From an uncultured Treponema sp. (GTDB lineage Bacteria; Spirochaetota; Spirochaetia; Treponematales; Treponemataceae): a stretch of 64,000 bases of DNA. Every line of letters begins with the position of its first letter. The first letter of the stretch is position 1. Below are positions 26,449 to 34,853 of this stretch, piece by piece. The position numbers were made by a program, and so were the translations under genes. Under the pieces are notes generated by a model, which saw nothing but the letters and a program-made list of their open reading frames with translations, was not told where the DNA came from and ran no database searches. The stretch lies in contig CAMHMJ010000008.1 in assembly GCA_946186185.1 (NCBI GenBank), positions 34,574-98,573 of the forward strand, written 5' to 3'.

Positions 26449-26769
26449 CTATCGCTCAGAAAGCTTTTTCACTAGATTTTCAATGATATTTTGAAATTCT
26501 GCAGGAAGAGCCTGATAGTTTTCCAGAAATTCCAGCAGAGGCCCGGTCAGAGTGATATTTCCAGTGTATTCTTCACCAGTCAGAAGGTATTCAATAGAAA
26601 CTTTTAGGGCACGGGCAATTTTATAGGCATTTGAAACGCTTGGTTCCTGAGGATTCGCCATAAGGTAATTATCGATTGTTCGTTTACTTACGCCTGAACG
26701 CTCGCTAAGTTCCTTAGTTGTCAGTCCCTGGTATTCCATTTCGTCCCTTAAGTATTCTTTGAATCCCAT
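26449..26769 (-). CDS. XRE-family transcriptional regulator
   Basis: 106 residues. Residues ~5-62 form a Cro/CI helix-turn-helix (TTKELSERSGVSKRTIDNYL; later NAYKIARALKVSIEYLLTGE). The C-terminal ~40 residues form a short helical region, perhaps for dimerisation. No SD is apparent. It is divergent from the giant B-repeat lipoprotein; two near-identical operator-like sites sit in the shared region, one of them only 12 nt from this start codon. That suggests autoregulation plus control of the lipoprotein. Confidence 0.9.
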   Translation of the reverse strand: MGFKEYLRDEMEYQGLTTKELSERSGVSKRTIDNYLMANPQEPSVSNAYKIARALKVSIEYLLTGEEYTGNITLTGPLLEFLENYQALPAEFQNIIENLVKKLSER

Positions 26770-26780
26770 AATTAAGAAGA

Positions 26781-26799
26781 ATACCCGTTTTAGCGTAAT
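26781..26799. promoter_or_regulatory. Operator-like site 1 (XRE regulator)
   Basis: ATACCCGTTTTAGCGTAAT. With one gap it aligns with site 2 at TACC, TTAG and GTAAT. It lies between the regulator start codon and the rightward -35 box. Confidence 0.5.
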
Positions 26800-26810
26800 T
26801 AGTGGGATTT

Positions 26811-26839
26811 TTGACAGTTATTAGAGTATAGGTTATAAT
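26811..26839 (+). promoter_or_regulatory. Consensus sigma-70 promoter of B-repeat lipoprotein
   Basis: TTGACA (26811-26816), exactly 17 nt, TATAAT (26834-26839): a full consensus match. The expected mRNA leader to the ATG at 26928 is about 80 nt. Confidence 0.85.
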
Positions 26840-26842
26840 ATT

Positions 26843-26862
26843 ATTACCTTGATTAGGGTAAT
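26843..26862. promoter_or_regulatory. Operator-like site 2 (XRE regulator)
   Basis: ATTACCTTGATTAGGGTAAT, with inverted half-sites ATTACC and GGTAAT 8 nt apart. It covers the likely transcription start of the rightward promoter, a position expected for a repressor site. Confidence 0.6.
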
Positions 26863-26927
26863 TTACTGATCAATTTTACTTTTTTCCGTACATCAAAACT
26901 AGTTCATTAAAGCAAATGGAGGCATCT

Positions 26928-29900
26928 ATGAAAAGCAGAAAATATAATTCAACAAAGGAGTCATTTGTAATTTCAATATTTTTTTTAGTACTGATGTTTT
27001 TCTGTTCAGGCTTACTTTCTTCCTGCATGGCAACTGTTGAAGCAAACGACAAATCCGAAGTAAAACCAATAGGCCTTTCCATAAAATCCCTGCCACATAA
27101 AACTGAATATACTGTTGGTGAAAATTTTTCCTCTGAAGGTCTTTTAATATACGCAAAATACAGCGACAACTCTCAGAAAATGATTAATAACTGGACTTTG
27201 GACTTAAAAAATGGAACAACACTGAAAGAAGCAGGAACAATTACAGTAACGATAAGTTATTCTGAAGGAGCTAACGAAGTTACAGAAAAATTTTCTATCG
27301 TAATAAAAAAATCAAATTCTTCATCTGAAAATTCTTCGGAAAACAATTCCGGAGACTCTGAAAACACGGATAAGCCTTCAACTGATAATCCAAATAATAC
27401 CCCTGCGATTTCTCCTTCAGTCACAAAAGCTAAAATTAACCAGTTTTTTTGGGGAACCTGGCAAAGAATGGATAATGGCAATATTTATGTAATAGATGAT
27501 TTTAAGATTGTCGAATACAAATCCGGAAATTTTTCTTCTGAATATAAAAATGTTACCTCCAATGAAGATAGCTTATCGGTTCAATCCCTGGGGACTTTTC
27601 AAAAAAAATCAGCTTCAGTTATACAAATAGGAGCCATTCCTTATTTCAGAAAAGGTGGCGCAAATCTTGAATACACAATGAAACTTGTTGGTTTTGAAGA
27701 ATCTGTAAGCCGAGCAACAAATTCGATAAAAATTGAAAATTTGAAAATTACGCAAAAATCTGAAAAATACACATCATTTGAAAATGAAACAAAATCTTCA
27801 ACAGATGGAACTGTAAAACTTATCGCCCCAGTTAAAGGCGACATACAGACTATTTTTGTAAATACCAGTGAAAATTCTTTGATTGTTGTTCCTGACATAG
27901 TAATTGAAAATTCAGGAAGTAATATGGGAACAATTCCTCTTTCTTCAGAAGGTCAATATTGTCTTAAAATTACCGGAAAAATCCCAGAAGAAGAAAAAGA
28001 TGACGGTTATCTTTATGGAAACGACTATAAAACTTACCCGATAACACTCACCATAACAAATATTGGAAATGTAAAAAGTAATCCTTCTACTTGTTCTATA
28101 GGAGCTTTTAATTCCGATTCAAAACTTTCGATTACTTCGAGCGACGATACAAATCTCGCAGGCGTAAGTATTTCAACAATGAAGCCAGGTGCTACAAAAA
28201 CTATAAAATTAAACGTGAAATACGGTTTAATCCAGGATGCCTATATAGATACAGGAATAAACATCACTGTCACAAATGCCGCAACCGGTCAAAAATGGGT
28301 GGATTTTGTTCCTCTTAGATTTTATAAAGGTCTTTTACCGATAACAATTGCAGCAAAAAATACTGAACATAACTCAAATTCGGCTCTAAATGGTTTTGCA
28401 ATATATCCTGACGGGAACAGCCAGTTTTTTACAGTTCCTCATGGCGAAACAAAAACAATCTATGTTCCGTCTTTTGGAAATACAAAACCATACTTACTGG
28501 CATTCAGCGGTGCAACAGTAAGCGGTGATTTAAACACCAGTTCAGAAATGTTCTATTCAGTTGCCGTGGGAAGCTCAAGTCCAAAAGAAATAGAAGAAGA
28601 CTTAGGAAAATATTACAATTACGGAGAAGGAGGCGGAAGTGCTTCAAACCGTAACGACAATGAAGACAAAGCCTATCAAACTGAAAACAATTTTGAAGCC
28701 TATCTCGAGGATGAAGATATCGATTATTTCAAAATTTTTGCCAAAAATGGCGAAACAGTACTTCCAAACGGCAATTTTGTTTATTCAATCAGGTACATAA
28801 ATGAAAAAGGTAAATCCCCTGTATCTGCAGTCATAAATCAGGGAGAAAGTATCTCTGTTTCCCATTTACCTGAACCACCAGCCCCAGAAGGCTACGATTT
28901 CTGTGGCTGGTACATTGGAGAGCTTAAAATTGAAACAGGCTATATCCCAAAAAGTAACATAACACTTCATGCAAAATGGACTCCAACAGAGTATAAAATT
29001 GCATACAATTTGAACGGTGGCGTTAATACTTCTGAAAATCCTGAAAGTTATACGATTGAGAATTCTGAAATTATTCTTGCAAAACCATCAAAAACCGGAT
29101 ATGAATTTGCCGGCTGGTACTTAAAGGAAGATTTTTCTGGAGAAAAAATTGAAAAAATTGACCGGGGAAGCACAGGAAAAATTACATTGTATGCGAAGTG
29201 GTCGCTTACAAACTATTCGATAACATATAATTTAAATGGAGGAAGTTTCGATTCTCCATCTACAAGTAATTTTACTATAGAAAGTGATCAAATCAAATTA
29301 GATAGACCAAAACGAAATGGATATACATTTAAAGGCTGGTATTCATCATCAAATTTTTCAGGAAATTCCGTTTCAAGCATCGATAATGGTTCTTATGGCA
29401 ATAAAACGTTTTGGGCACAGTGGTCACCTACTGTTTATACAATTACATACAATTTAAATGGTGGTACAAACCCATCCGGTAACCCTACAACTTATACGAT
29501 CGAAAGTAGTGAAATAAAACTATTAGGAGCAAGAAATACAAATTCTGCCTACACCTTTGCCGGTTGGTATACTAATGCTTTATTTGAAGGTAAAGCTTTT
29601 ACAAAAATTGAATCTGGCTCTTATGGAAACATATCTTTATGGGCTAACTGGTCTACTACAAAATTTACAATTAGTTATGAATTAAATGGTGGAAGAGTAA
29701 ATGAAACATTAATTACAGAATATGATTATGAAAGTGAAGAAATAATACTTCCAATACCAGAAAAAGACTGTTACATTTTTGATGGCTGGTATTTTTCATC
29801 AAATTTCTCTGAAAACCCTGTTTTAAAAATTACGAAAGGTTCTCTTGGAAATAAATCATTATATGCTAAATGGACACCAATCTCTTATCCAATAAGATAC

Positions 29901-31319
29901 GAATTAAATGGTGGAACAAACAGTGATACCAACCCTAATACTTACACAATTGAAAGTTCTGAAATTATTTTGAACAGTCCTTCTAAAACTGGTTACACTT
30001 TTGCTGGATGGTATGAAAAATCTGACTTTAGTTCAAATCCTATTCAAAAAATCACTCAAAACTCAACGGGTGAAAAAACATTTTATGCTAAATGGGATAT
30101 TGTATCATATGAAATTATTTATGAATTAAACGGCGGAGAATTTTCTTCAGATGTAATTAATTCTTATACTATTGAAAGTCCTGATTTTACACTCTGTATT
30201 CCTAAAAAAACAGGATATATTTTTAATGGTTGGTATACAACAAGTGATTTTAGAGGAAATCCTGTTATATCTCTTCAATGCAGTTCTATTGGAAAAAAGA
30301 AATTTTATGCAAAATGGGAAATTGAAACATATTCGATTAGTTATAATCTGAATGGAGGAAACAACGATTCTTCTAATCCAAATAATTATACTGTTAATAC
30401 AAATACTATTACACTAAAAAACCCATCTCGAACAGGTTATAGTTTTGCCGGTTGGTTTGAAGATTCTGATTTCAGCACTTCAATTTCACAAATTGTAAAA
30501 GGAAGTACAGAAGCGAAATCTTTATATGCAAAATGGTCACCAATCTTATATTCAATTTCATACTATCCAAAAGAAAGCAATAATACTGCAAATCCTATTT
30601 ATTACACTATAGAAAGCGAAACAATTTATTTAGATTCACCTAGCAAAGAAGGTTATGAATTTGCTGGATGGTTCGACAATAGTAGTTTCTCAGGAAATGC
30701 TATAAGCGAAATAAAAAAAGGCTCTTTCGGAAATATAGAACTATTTGCAAGATGGTTTATAGGCGTAAAATATAACACTGAATTAAATATTTTGGATGAC
30801 TTAGATTTATCCTCTTATACGGAATCATTTGAATTGTTTGTTTCAGGAACAATAGACAATAATATTTTAAAAGCCATAGCTAAAAAAATAGAAACTGTAT
30901 CAGTACCGGTTATATTAAATTTAAAAACTGCAGTTGGAATAACAGAATATACCTGTAATTCTTCAATACTAATTCCATGCACAAATTTAAAAAGTATTAT
31001 TTTACCAAGTTGTTTAACTTATATTGGTGATGGAGCCTTTACTAATTGTACCTCTTTAGAAATTATTGAAATTCCCGATTCAGTAACAAAATTAGGCTCT
31101 TATACTTTTTATGGATGCACAAATGTTAAAGAATTAAATTTACCTCATTTATTTGAATTTGGACCTCATTGTTTTGATTCTTGTCTAAATAAAGTAATTT
31201 ATGATGATAAATACCATACTTGGAAAGTATCCAGAACATCGTATGATTCTCCTGTACACATATATTTAAGTTTATTTATTCAATATGATACTTATAAAGA
31301 TTGGTGGTGGAAGCATTAA
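26928..31319 (+). CDS. Giant surface lipoprotein with nine InlB-type B-repeats and BspA-like tail
   Basis: 1463 residues from ATG 26928 (GGAGG 5 nt upstream). Lipoprotein signal with CSGLLSSC near residue 30. Next is an Ig-like domain (~45-120), a Ser/Asn linker, and a ~450-residue beta-rich region. From about residue 610 there are nine tandem ~72-residue Listeria-Bacteroides repeats, each with YxLNGG near the start, GYxFAGWY in the middle and LYAKW at the end; the first and last are divergent. The C-terminus has two BspA-like leucine-rich units (IILPSCLTYIGDGAFTNCTS). Such proteins mediate surface adhesion or interaction. The gene is clearly more AT-rich than the flanks, a sign of transfer. 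Confidence 0.9.
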   Translation: MKSRKYNSTKESFVISIFFLVLMFFCSGLLSSCMATVEANDKSEVKPIGLSIKSLPHKTEYTVGENFSSEGLLIYAKYSDNSQKMINNWTLDLKNGTTLKEAGTITVTISYSEGANEVTEKFSIVIKKSNSSSENSSENNSGDSENTDKPSTDNPNNTPAISPSVTKAKINQFFWGTWQRMDNGNIYVIDDFKIVEYKSGNFSSEYKNVTSNEDSLSVQSLGTFQKKSASVIQIGAIPYFRKGGANLEYTMKLVGFEESVSRATNSIKIENLKITQKSEKYTSFENETKSSTDGTVKLIAPVKGDIQTIFVNTSENSLIVVPDIVIENSGSNMGTIPLSSEGQYCLKITGKIPEEEKDDGYLYGNDYKTYPITLTITNIGNVKSNPSTCSIGAFNSDSKLSITSSDDTNLAGVSISTMKPGATKTIKLNVKYGLIQDAYIDTGINITVTNAATGQKWVDFVPLRFYKGLLPITIAAKNTEHNSNSALNGFAIYPDGNSQFFTVPHGETKTIYVPSFGNTKPYLLAFSGATVSGDLNTSSEMFYSVAVGSSSPKEIEEDLGKYYNYGEGGGSASNRNDNEDKAYQTENNFEAYLEDEDIDYFKIFAKNGETVLPNGNFVYSIRYINEKGKSPVSAVINQGESISVSHLPEPPAPEGYDFCGWYIGELKIETGYIPKSNITLHAKWTPTEYKIAYNLNGGVNTSENPESYTIENSEIILAKPSKTGYEFAGWYLKEDFSGEKIEKIDRGSTGKITLYAKWSLTNYSITYNLNGGSFDSPSTSNFTIESDQIKLDRPKRNGYTFKGWYSSSNFSGNSVSSIDNGSYGNKTFWAQWSPTVYTITYNLNGGTNPSGNPTTYTIESSEIKLLGARNTNSAYTFAGWYTNALFEGKAFTKIESGSYGNISLWANWSTTKFTISYELNGGRVNETLITEYDYESEEIILPIPEKDCYIFDGWYFSSNFSENPVLKITKGSLGNKSLYAKWTPISYPIRYELNGGTNSDTNPNTYTIESSEIILNSPSKTGYTFAGWYEKSDFSSNPIQKITQNSTGEKTFYAKWDIVSYEIIYELNGGEFSSDVINSYTIESPDFTLCIPKKTGYIFNGWYTTSDFRGNPVISLQCSSIGKKKFYAKWEIETYSISYNLNGGNNDSSNPNNYTVNTNTITLKNPSRTGYSFAGWFEDSDFSTSISQIVKGSTEAKSLYAKWSPILYSISYYPKESNNTANPIYYTIESETIYLDSPSKEGYEFAGWFDNSSFSGNAISEIKKGSFGNIELFARWFIGVKYNTELNILDDLDLSSYTESFELFVSGTIDNNILKAIAKKIETVSVPVILNLKTAVGITEYTCNSSILIPCTNLKSIILPSCLTYIGDGAFTNCTSLEIIEIPDSVTKLGSYTFYGCTNVKELNLPHLFEFGPHCFDSCLNKVIYDDKYHTWKVSRTSYDSPVHIYLSLFIQYDTYKDWWWKH

Positions 31320-31382
31320 TTTGTATTTTAAAATGAATTATTCAAGAACTAATGATAGAAAAAAATATAAATGAGGAATTAT

Positions 31383-32114
31383 ATGGCAAAAATAAAATGG
31401 AATCGTTATTCAATTTCGGAGCATGAATATAAAACTCAAATGGGGTTATATCAATCTGAATCACAATTAGAAAAATGTTTACAAAATTCAGAAAATTATA
31501 AACCTAAATATGAAAAAGCATTTGAAATTGCATCAGACATCAGAAAATTTGAAATAGATATGTTTTGGAAACGCGCAGGTTTCTTTTGGGCTTTTATAGT
31601 TGCGATTTACACTGCATATTATCATGTATTAACTAAAATTTATATTTCAGGTTCAGAATATTCTCCTTGTTATAAACATGGTGAACTACCTCTTCTTGTT
31701 TTATCCGCCCTGGGCTTATTCTTTTGCTTTTCCTGGCTACTTTCAAGTAAAGGTTCAAAACATTGGCAAGAAAATTGGGAAAATCACTTGGATTTACTTG
31801 AAGATAAAGTAACAGGACCTTTATATAAAACCTATGAAGCCGGTCAAGCTTATTCTGAATCAAAAATCACAATTGCCGCAGGCTGGCTTGTAACAGCCTG
31901 TTCGTTTGGACTCTTGCTATTTGAATTTATAAAACTATTGGAAAAAAGAAATTTATGCACAAATTTTAAATTTCTACTTATTTTGGTCTTTTCTATATTT
32001 GTTCTTATTTGCTTATATGCCTATTCAATTATTGTTACTGGTAATACAAGCAATTCCGGCGAAATAAAATTTCAAACAAAAATTTATAAGGATTTTAAAG
32101 ATGAGCAAATCTGA
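31383..32114 (+). CDS. Four-segment membrane protein (possibly RipA-like)
   Basis: 243 residues from ATG 31383; I chose it over 31371 because GAGGA lies 5 nt upstream of it. A charged N-terminal helix (~1-55) is followed by two hydrophobic segments (about 65-85 and 100-117), a cytoplasmic helix with SKGSKHWQENWENHLDLLED, and two more segments (about 165-182 and 196-217). The motif region resembles the RipA-type octameric membrane protein family, but this is from memory and weak. AT-rich like its neighbours. Overlaps the next gene by 14 nt. Confidence 0.65.
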   Translation: MAKIKWNRYSISEHEYKTQMGLYQSESQLEKCLQNSENYKPKYEKAFEIASDIRKFEIDMFWKRAGFFWAFIVAIYTAYYHVLTKIYISGSEYSPCYKHGELPLLVLSALGLFFCFSWLLSSKGSKHWQENWENHLDLLEDKVTGPLYKTYEAGQAYSESKITIAAGWLVTACSFGLLLFEFIKLLEKRNLCTNFKFLLILVFSIFVLICLYAYSIIVTGNTSNSGEIKFQTKIYKDFKDEQI

Positions 32115-32586
32115 ACAGAAAGAAGTTTTTAAATGGATTCTATTAACATTAGGATTTGTATTAATTTCTTCTACTTTAATTTTATATTTTGGAGAACGAT
32201 GTATGAAATATTGCTGCGTACTAAAATTTCTTTGTATTTTTATGATAATAGGTTTGATTGCGTGTATTATTGCAATCATGTGTTGCAATCCAGACTCAGA
32301 ACAGAATTGTGAGCCTTTATGTTTATGTTCTGAAAACATTGTTGTAAACTCGGATAAAGGAATTAGCATAGTTTATAATGAAAAAGAAGCTAAATCAAAA
32401 ATTTGCTATGCAAAATTCTATAACGAATCAGATTTAGATAAATTGCTAAAACATCTTGATAAAAATGAAAAAATTTATATTTCTAAAAACACAAAACTCG
32501 ATAAAACTTTTTTTGAAAAAATACGGGAATATAATTATGAAATAATAATTCAAAATAATTCTGCATCTATTGAGATAACAAAGTAA
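32101..32586 (+). CDS. Small two-segment membrane protein
   Basis: 161 residues. Two hydrophobic segments (about 11-29 and 38-60) are followed by a Cys-rich stretch (CNPDSEQNCEPLCLC) and a ~95-residue soluble domain with alternating strands and helices. It overlaps the preceding gene by 14 nt in another frame, so the two are co-translated and likely form one complex. No family recognised. Confidence 0.62.
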   Translation: MSKSEQKEVFKWILLTLGFVLISSTLILYFGERCMKYCCVLKFLCIFMIIGLIACIIAIMCCNPDSEQNCEPLCLCSENIVVNSDKGISIVYNEKEAKSKICYAKFYNESDLDKLLKHLDKNEKIYISKNTKLDKTFFEKIREYNYEIIIQNNSASIEITK

Positions 32587-32836
32587 GTTTTATACAAACA
32601 AACTGAAGCTCGCTTACCACACAGTAACAGGTGTTCTTCAAATTGACATGAAAAATGGTCGTTTTTTTAGCATTCAAAGTGAAAAATCTAATGATCTTTT
32701 CAATTTGCTGTTATCCCATCGTTATAACAACTACTCCTCAATAGCAGATTTACAGAAAAGCATAAACGAAATACCGATTTTTAGAATAAAATTTCTTCCT
32801 TGTCAAATACATAAGAAAGCCTTTGGCTATAAATAA
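32579..32836 (+). pseudogene. Gene remnant without a start
   Basis: An open frame from about 32579 reads continuously through the ORF-track Met at 32648 (LAYHTVTGVLQIDMKNGRFF and onward) to the stop at 32836, with coding-like composition both before and after that Met, but no start codon with SD. It looks like the 3' part of a gene whose 5' end is lost. Product not recognised. Confidence 0.4.
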
Positions 32837-33066
32837 TAAAAAACGACTGTGCAAAAAAAGCCCTGTTATAAGAAACTCCCCAGCCGCCATAATAATTTTG
32901 GAGTTCTGCTGATAATAAAAGAAAAACTTACAGGCGCGGATGTGGAAGGCTTGCCGTAGGCAAGGATTGGCGGGAAAAAGATGCGGATGCGGCTTTTTTC
33001 CGCCAAGACCGAGCGTGAGCGGGGCCTGGAAGGTCCGTAGGTGGAGGCCTTGGCCCCCAGAAAAAA
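32837..33066. other. GC-rich, hairpin-rich intergenic stretch at island edge
   Basis: After an AT-rich start, 32930-33060 is GC-rich with nested inverted segments (GCTTGCCGTAGGCAAGG; GGCGGGAAAAAG with TTTTTTCCGCC; GGGGCC with GGCCCC). It marks a sharp composition change from the AT-rich island on the left. The 60-aa ORF across it looks spurious. Confidence 0.5.
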
Positions 33067-34263
33067 TTAAAAATGCCAGATTGGGCGGGCTAGTTTGTTT
33101 GAGAAAGGCTGAGGGCGGGTGAAATCTGGAAGCCAGCTGGTGTCATCGCTTAGTTCCTGGTAGAAAAGGCAGTCAAAATCAAAGGCCTCGATTAAATCCT
33201 GAAGGTCGGAGTCCTCCTGTGAGCTAACCAGGCGGTTTTCTATTACGGAAAGACGCTTCTTTCGATTTTCAAGGCGGGATTTTTCCTCTTCAAAAGGCAC
33301 TGGCGTATACTGGTTCATCAGTGAAATATAAGCACGGCCGTCGGCATTTTCTTTTAGCCAGCAGAGAACATCGGCGGTTTCTTCAAAATGCCCCGGAAAG
33401 AAAAGATGACGGATAATTACCCCCTGCTCCATCTTCTCTTTTTTAGTCCCCTTCTTTACCATAAGGCCTTCAGGATCTGTGTAGTCCGAGGCAGCAGGAA
33501 TTTTCTTTATGACAGGAGGAAAGTTTTTTATCATCCAGGAAATGGCTTTTTTCGCGCTTTCAGGATAATCGGGAGCGGCAAAAAGCTGTCCTGAAAGAGC
33601 GCTGCTCAAAGTCTTTAAATCCGGAAGCCAGATTTTCACATAAGGCTTTAAGAGTTCCAGCATTTCCACGCTTTCGTAGCCACTGGAATTCCAACAGAAA
33701 GGAAGAGTACAGCCATTTTCCTGAGCTTCCTTTATAAATTCTGCCAGAGCGGGAATAAAATGGCTTCCGGTTACAAGGTTGATGTTTTCTGCTCCGGCCT
33801 GCTGAAGGTCCAGGCAGATTTTTGTAAATTCCTGACTGGAAACTGCCCGGCCCATTCCGTCCTGGGAAATCTGATAGTTCTGACAGAAGGCGCAGCGGAG
33901 GGTGCAGCCCGTAAAAAAGATTGTGCCGCTTCCGCCATGAACTGTAATCAAAGGCTCTTCTCCGTAATGGAGGGAAGCGAGGGCTATGCGAACCTGGGAG
34001 GATTCGCCGCAAAAACCTGTATGGGCATAGAGATTGCCGGAAGCATTTGTGGAATTTGCATAAGTTTGTGGGCTTTGAGAGGAGTCTTCGCAAAAACCGA
34101 TATTCTGGGGACCGGCAGGAGAGGCAGCTGTATGGACATTTGCGTCGGCAAATTGTGCAGCCGGGACAATTTTTTCAGGAACAGAAGCCAGCCGGTTTAC
34201 TCCGCACTTTCTGGGACACTGAGAACATTTTTCAAAATATTGTGAATAAGATAAATCTTTCAT
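33067..34263 (-). CDS. Radical SAM protein, PflX (pyruvate formate-lyase-activating-like) family
   Basis: 398 residues. It begins with the family mark CSQCPRKCGVNR. The radical SAM cluster motif GCTLRCAFCQNYQIS (CxxxCxxC) is near residue 125, preceded by LHYGEEPLITVHGGSGTIFF, and followed by the TIM-barrel half (NLVTGSHF, then FCWNSSGYES). These proteins cleave SAM to form a radical; the PflX substrate is not known. An extra ~50 residues separate the N-terminal cluster from the rest, and that insert carries GFCEDSSQ and, at its end, GFCGESSQ, so it looks like an in-frame duplication. No formate lyase gene is nearby. Confidence 0.88.
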   Translation of the reverse strand: MKDLSYSQYFEKCSQCPRKCGVNRLASVPEKIVPAAQFADANVHTAASPAGPQNIGFCEDSSQSPQTYANSTNASGNLYAHTGFCGESSQVRIALASLHYGEEPLITVHGGSGTIFFTGCTLRCAFCQNYQISQDGMGRAVSSQEFTKICLDLQQAGAENINLVTGSHFIPALAEFIKEAQENGCTLPFCWNSSGYESVEMLELLKPYVKIWLPDLKTLSSALSGQLFAAPDYPESAKKAISWMIKNFPPVIKKIPAASDYTDPEGLMVKKGTKKEKMEQGVIIRHLFFPGHFEETADVLCWLKENADGRAYISLMNQYTPVPFEEEKSRLENRKKRLSVIENRLVSSQEDSDLQDLIEAFDFDCLFYQELSDDTSWLPDFTRPQPFSNKLARPIWHF

Positions 34264-34348
34264 TATTTTAATTTTATTCTGGAGAGGGCTGTCATTCAGC
34301 TGTCGCTCAAAAGAAAAATTGCCGGAGACTCTTTTCTCTCGCTTAAAC

Positions 34349-34753
34349 TTAAAGTGCGCCCTTGCTTACAACGGTTGCCATCATTGCCTGAAGCTGCTCC
34401 AAAGGCAAATCTTCAGCCTCGTAGTTTACAAGTTCGCCCAGCATGTGAAAATCTTCTGTGGTAAGGGCATCTTCAAACTCGTGAGAATCTTCCAGAAAGG
34501 AAAGAAGGGCGCAGAGGCGCTCAATATTCTGAGCAGTAGGCTCTTCCTGTGGATTTGCAGAATTGTCGATATATGTGCGCTGCCAGTATTCAGCAAGAGA
34601 TGAAGGCAAAGAGCCTGGCACTGTGGTCAGTCTTAAAAAAAGAGAAGTTATATCCTGGCAGGCTTTCTGAGAATTGTATTTTCCCTTGTTTTCTGCCCTT
34701 GTATGTTTTATGCATCGCTGTACATCAGCATGAAATTTTTCTACTGTAGTCAT
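34349..34753 (-). CDS. Hypothetical cytoplasmic protein
   Basis: 134 residues, mostly alpha-helical and acidic, with no signal peptide, membrane segment or motif I recognise. It could be a small regulatory or binding protein. The ATG has no SD, but TATAAT lies 7 nt upstream on the minus strand. It diverges from pepT across 100 bp. Real-gene status is supported by composition and by the promoter rather than by homology. Confidence 0.55.
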   Translation of the reverse strand: MTTVEKFHADVQRCIKHTRAENKGKYNSQKACQDITSLFLRLTTVPGSLPSSLAEYWQRTYIDNSANPQEEPTAQNIERLCALLSFLEDSHEFEDALTTEDFHMLGELVNYEAEDLPLEQLQAMMATVVSKGAL

Positions 34754-34760
34754 GGGAATT

Positions 34761-34766
34761 ATTATA
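34761..34766 (-). promoter_or_regulatory. -10 box 7 nt before ATG (leaderless candidate)
   Basis: TATAAT on the minus strand (34766-34761), then AATTCCC and ATG at 34753. No SD and a weak -35. Confidence 0.5.
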
Positions 34767-34853
34767 GTAAGAAAGTGATGGAAGATAAAGGGTTGATTTT
34801 TAGATGTTATCAGCCACTTGAGAAAAGCAGTGTTTTATCTTATTCTATAATAT

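Noticed and set aside
26210-26486. Overlapping + strand ORFs of 61 and 81 aa
   Set aside because: They read through a GC-rich hairpin repeat and into the antisense of the XRE gene.
28770-30760. Regular ~216-bp periodicity suggesting a tandem DNA or CRISPR-like array
   Set aside because: It is the coding period of the B-repeats; DNA copies are too diverged and there are no short identical repeats with spacers.
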